A stretch of DNA of 64,000 nucleotides from Sphingomonas sanguinis (GTDB taxonomy: Bacteria > Pseudomonadota > Alphaproteobacteria > Sphingomonadales > Sphingomonadaceae), in NCBI RefSeq assembly GCF_019297835.1, contig NZ_CP079203.1, positions 4,211,168 through 4,275,167 of the forward strand, given 5' to 3'. The position numbers were made by a program, and so were the translations under genes. Shown here piece by piece: positions 61,153 through 64,000 of the stretch. Positions within the stretch are counted from its first letter, which is position 1; each line of letters starts with the position of its first letter. Under the pieces are notes generated by a model. It had not been told where the DNA came from and did no database searches. It was given only the letters and a program-made list of their open reading frames with translations.

Positions 61153-61655
61153 CCGTCTTCTTCACCGCCGACACGCATTTCGGCGATCACCGCACGATCA
61201 ACATCCACAAGCGACCCTTCGCCAGCGTGGCCGAGATGGATGCCGCGCTGATCGACCGGTGGAACGCCGTCGTGGGCGTAGAGGATGTCGTCTGGCATCT
61301 GGGTGATGTCGCGCGGCGGCCGGCTGATGTCGCGGCGCTGCTCACCAGGCTCAACGGAACCAAGCACCTGCTTCGTGGCAACAACGATCCCGAGGCCACG
61401 GGCGCGGCACCGGGCTGGGTGAGCGTCGGCGACTATGCCGAGATCGAGGTCGAAGGCCGTCCGCTCGTCCTGGGTCACTACGCCTTCCGCAGTTGGAACC
61501 GCCAGCACAAGGGCGCGCTCAACCTGCATGGCCACAGCCACGGCCGCCTGACATCGATGCCGCGCCAGTTCGACGTCGGCGTCGACGTGTGCGATTTTCG
61601 GCCGGTGACGCTGGAGCAGCTCCTTGCGAAGCGAACCACGGTGCCGGCGGGATGA
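61149..61655 (+). CDS. metallophosphoesterase
   Basis: Calcineurin-like phosphoesterase of 168 aa. Metal motifs: FFTADTHFGDHR (DxH), VVWHLGDVARRP (GD), LLRGNNDPEA (GNND), VLGHYAFRSW and LHGHSHGRL (GHxH). All di-metal ligands are visible. ATG 61149 lies within the stop of the SPL-like gene. The pair could process damaged DNA or nucleotides together; this is inference from coupling. Confidence 0.92.
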   Translation: MTVFFTADTHFGDHRTINIHKRPFASVAEMDAALIDRWNAVVGVEDVVWHLGDVARRPADVAALLTRLNGTKHLLRGNNDPEATGAAPGWVSVGDYAEIEVEGRPLVLGHYAFRSWNRQHKGALNLHGHSHGRLTSMPRQFDVGVDVCDFRPVTLEQLLAKRTTVPAG

Positions 61656-61697
61656 TCAGCCCCGCAACCAGCTTTGGTCGATCGGCCTGCGGGGCGT

Positions 61698-62678
61698 TTA
61701 CGAGAAGCCGACCACCGCATGCGGCACGTACGGCGCCTCCAACCGGGCGATCTCGTCGTCCGAAAGCTCCAAGTCGAGCGCCGCGATGGCGTCGTCTAGG
61801 TGCCCCGGCTTGGACGCGCCGACGATCGGCGCAGACACTTCGGGCTTGGCCAGCACCCAGGCGAGCGCGACCTGCGCACGCGGCACGCCGCGCTCGCTGG
61901 CGACGGCCGCCACGGCCTCTACCACCTTGCGATCCGCCTCTGCCGTCGCCGCGTAGAGCGTGTGGCCGAACTCATCGGTGGCCGAGCGTTCGGTCGTCTC
62001 GTCCCAGTCGCGAGTCAGCCGGCCGCGGGCAAGCGGGCTCCACGGGATCACACCGATACCCTCTGCTGCGCACAGCGGCAGCATCTCGCGCTCCTCCTCG
62101 CGGTAGAGCAGGTTGACGTAATTCTGCATCGTGGAGAAGCGCGTCCAGCCATTCGCCTCGGCGACGTGGAGCATCGTCGCAAACTGCCAGGCGAACATCG
62201 AAGATGCACCGATATAGCGCGCCTTGCCCGCCTTCACGACGTCGTGCAGAGCCTCCAGCGTCTCCTCGATCGGCACTTCATGGTCGAAGCGGTGGATCTG
62301 GTAGAGGTCGACATAATCGGTGCCGAGCCGGGTAAGGCTGGCGTCGATCTCGGCCATGATCGCCTTGCGGCTGAGCCCCGCGCCGTTCGGTCCGGGGCGC
62401 ATCCGGCCATGGACCTTGGTGGCGATCACCACCTCATCGCGGCGAGTGAAGTCCTTCAGCGCGCGGCCGACGATCTCCTCCGACGTGCCGTCCGAATAGA
62501 CGTTGGCGGTGTCGAAGAAATTGATGCCGGCCTCCACCGCTTGGCGCAGCAGTGGCCGGCTCGTCTCCTCATCGAGCGTCCAGGTGTGATTGCCGCGATC
62601 CGGGACGCCATAGGTCATGCAGCCGAGACACAGTCGCGAGACGTCGAGGCCGGTGCTGCCGAGTTTGATATAGTCCAT
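61698..62678 (-). CDS. aldo/keto reductase
   Basis: NADPH-dependent oxidoreductase of 326 aa, (beta/alpha)8 barrel. MDYIKLGSTGLDVSRLCLGC, NFFDTANVYSDGTSEEIVGR (catalytic Asp and Tyr), VIATKVHGRMRPGPNGAGLS (Lys), QIHRFDHEVPIEETLEAL (His), IPWSPLARGRLTRDW and IVGASKPGHLDDAIAALDLE. The length and loops fit the YajO/AKR11 type. ATG 62678 is the start; the open frame upstream reads low-complexity antisense of other DNA. It heads a cluster with a monooxygenase and an alcohol dehydrogenase on the same strand. Confidence 0.94.
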   Translation of the reverse strand: MDYIKLGSTGLDVSRLCLGCMTYGVPDRGNHTWTLDEETSRPLLRQAVEAGINFFDTANVYSDGTSEEIVGRALKDFTRRDEVVIATKVHGRMRPGPNGAGLSRKAIMAEIDASLTRLGTDYVDLYQIHRFDHEVPIEETLEALHDVVKAGKARYIGASSMFAWQFATMLHVAEANGWTRFSTMQNYVNLLYREEEREMLPLCAAEGIGVIPWSPLARGRLTRDWDETTERSATDEFGHTLYAATAEADRKVVEAVAAVASERGVPRAQVALAWVLAKPEVSAPIVGASKPGHLDDAIAALDLELSDDEIARLEAPYVPHAVVGFS

Positions 62679-62748
62679 GGATAATCTCGCTTGTCCGGTG
62701 TGCTGCTGCAACGAACGGGAGGCTCTTGTGTCGCAAGCGATGGAAAGA

Positions 62749-63048
62749 TCAGCCGATCCGCCGGAGTCGCTCGATCGCCGGCGGCTCAGCAAGCAACGCG
62801 TCGAAGCGGGCGGCAAGCCGGGTGAGGGCGGGAGCGCGGCCATGGGCGTCGAGGGCGGCCTGGTCAGCCCAGCTCTCCACCATCACGATCACGCCGGGCG
62901 CGTCGCGGCTCTCGTGCGCATCGTAGAGCAGGCAGCCCGGTTCCGCGCGCACCTCGTCAAGCATCTCGAGTAACGTGGTGGCCAGTTCCTCGGCCTTTCC
63001 GGGCCGCGGGACGAGGCGGGCGACGACGTGAACGATCGGATCAGTCAT
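62749..63048 (-). CDS. putative quinol monooxygenase (ABM domain)
   Basis: Small ABM-fold protein of 99 aa: MTDPIVHVVARLVPRPGKAE, LTTLLEMLDEVRAEPGCLL-like LLEMLDEVRAEPGCLLYDAH, then VESWADQAALDAHGRAPALT with the family His. Probably a cofactor-free oxidase of quinols or a reactive aldehyde. Its first 8 bases overlap the end of the alcohol dehydrogenase gene, so both are on one transcript and may handle the same compound. Confidence 0.88.
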   Translation of the reverse strand: MTDPIVHVVARLVPRPGKAEELATTLLEMLDEVRAEPGCLLYDAHESRDAPGVIVMVESWADQAALDAHGRAPALTRLAARFDALLAEPPAIERLRRIG

Positions 63049-64000
63049 GCTGGGCCTCCCATCCTTCCAGAACGATCTTGCCGCGCGTGGTGGTACTCTC
63101 GATGCGGCGGTGCGCCTCGATAAGGTTGGCGGCATTTATTGGCGAGAGCGTGTCAGTCGCCGTGGTGCGAACGCGCCCCACGTCCACCAGTTCGGCCACC
63201 GCGTCCAACAGTCGCCCCTGCTCGCCGACGTCCGGTGTGTCGAGGAGCGACCGGGTGAACATCAATTCCCAATGAACCGACACCGCCTTACGCTTGAAGG
63301 CGACGATGTCGAGGCTGGCGGGATCGTCGATCAGCGCGAAGCGTCCCTGCGGCGCGATCAACTCGGCAATGTCGGTCAGATGGCGATCGGTATGGGTGGT
63401 CGAGAAGACGAAGGCAGGCGCGCCTAACCCCAAGGCAGCGATCTGCGGTGCCATCGGTTGGGAATGATCGATGACATGATGCGCGCCTAGGTCACGCACC
63501 CAGCTTTCCGTCTCGGCGCGCGAGGCGGTGGCGATCACGGTCAGGTCGGTCCGGGCTCGCGCGATCTGGATCGTAGCGGAACCCACACCACCCGCGCCGC
63601 CGATGATCAGGATGGCGCGGGCACCGCTGGCCGGCTGATCGTCGACCTTCAACCGGTCGAACAGGGTTTCCCAGGCCGTGATCGCCGTCAGCGGCAGCGC
63701 TGCCGCCTCGGCGAAGCCGATGCTGCGTGGCCGATGGCCGACGATGCGCTCGTCGACCAGCTGATATTCCGCATTGCTGCCGTCGCGCATCAGGTCGCCC
63801 GCATAGAAGACCTCGTCACCCACCTTGAAGCGGGTGGCTTCCGGGCCGACCGCCTCGACGACGCCTGCCGCATCCCAACCAAGGACGCGTTCGTCACGTC
63901 CGTCGAACGGCGCGGCGCCGGCGCGAACCTTCGCGTCGACCGGGTTCACCGAGATGGCCCGAACCGCGACCAGGATATCGCGCCCGGTCGGAATGGGCCG
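63041..64000 (-). CDS. zinc-type alcohol dehydrogenase / quinone oxidoreductase family (5' end beyond the window)
   Basis: MDR-superfamily NADPH oxidoreductase. From the window edge it reads RDILVAVRAISVNPVDAKVR, then GWDAAGVVEAVGPEATRFKV, the cofactor motif LIIGGAGGVGSATIQIA, and GKIVLEGWEAQHD at the end. There is no zinc-binding catalytic pattern of true alcohol dehydrogenases, so it is of the zeta-crystallin/ZADH type. The first 15-20 codons are missing to the right. An ATG at 63949 is internal. Confidence 0.92.
   Translation of the reverse strand, partial: RPIPTGRDILVAVRAISVNPVDAKVRAGAAPFDGRDERVLGWDAAGVVEAVGPEATRFKVGDEVFYAGDLMRDGSNAEYQLVDERIVGHRPRSIGFAEAAALPLTAITAWETLFDRLKVDDQPASGARAILIIGGAGGVGSATIQIARARTDLTVIATASRAETESWVRDLGAHHVIDHSQPMAPQIAALGLGAPAFVFSTTHTDRHLTDIAELIAPQGRFALIDDPASLDIVAFKRKAVSVHWELMFTRSLLDTPDVGEQGRLLDAVAELVDVGRVRTTATDTLSPINAANLIEAHRRIESTTTRGKIVLEGWEAQHD

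Noticed and set aside
1..64000. CRISPR array or rRNA operon
   Set aside because: No set of short identical repeats with unique spacers and no rRNA sequence was seen; the repeats found are diverged and kilobases apart.

Overview
The window is GC-rich alphaproteobacterial chromosome, most likely from a sphingomonad (Sphingomonas or a close relative). The housekeeping genes, a large TonB-dependent receptor, a membrane-bound PQQ glucose dehydrogenase and a long palindromic intergenic repeat at 3138-3253 point that way. The assignment is by family recognition, not by a search.

Layout. 1-5075 is core: tlyA (5' end cut by the window), tspO, ubiK, ybjN, proC, a MarR regulator divergent from a branched-chain aminotransferase, and tRNA-Gln(TTG). 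A frameshifted tyrosine integrase starts 164 bp after the tRNA and marks the edge of an old integrated element. 6.9-23.4 kb is a mobile and defence-like segment. It holds an IS91-type element, an IS3-family element, a 2131-codon nuclease-STAND gene overlapping a 281-codon partner by 158 nt, and, convergent to them, a 1527-codon alpha/beta-hydrolase-STAND gene. It ends at a decayed, inverted copy of the same IS3 element. Both large proteins have the build of prokaryotic NLR-like antiviral sensors.

23.4-35 kb is a mosaic of small accessory genes: a phosphodiesterase, a lipoprotein hydrolase, a TIR-like protein with a DUF2188 partner, an SGNH esterase, an extra lspA, a SnoaL-like protein, a P-loop kinase, and a GNAT gene split by a second IS3 element with a 3-bp target duplication. 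They are separated by several families of diverged non-coding repeats. An ArsR/NIPSNAP/monooxygenase cluster follows.

35-51 kb holds the glucose dehydrogenase and a three-gene inositol-phosphate module (synthase, cytidylyltransferase, CDP-alcohol transferase). The module lies between two same-strand copies of an amidohydrolase gene, one with a nonsense codon. Then come AI-2E, YihY and DUF2254 membrane proteins and an ABC exporter whose permease is fused to an M1 peptidase. 51-64 kb has a GH89 fragment beside a TonB receptor, small hypothetical genes, a secreted M1 aminopeptidase, a spore-photoproduct-lyase-like radical SAM enzyme coupled to a phosphoesterase, and an oxidoreductase cluster cut by the right edge.

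Two themes stand out. One is the IS-bounded pair of giant STAND genes. The other is a dispersed repeat of about 60 bp, built from two imperfect direct half-repeats, with at least twelve copies, most of them just downstream of genes and often between convergent pairs.
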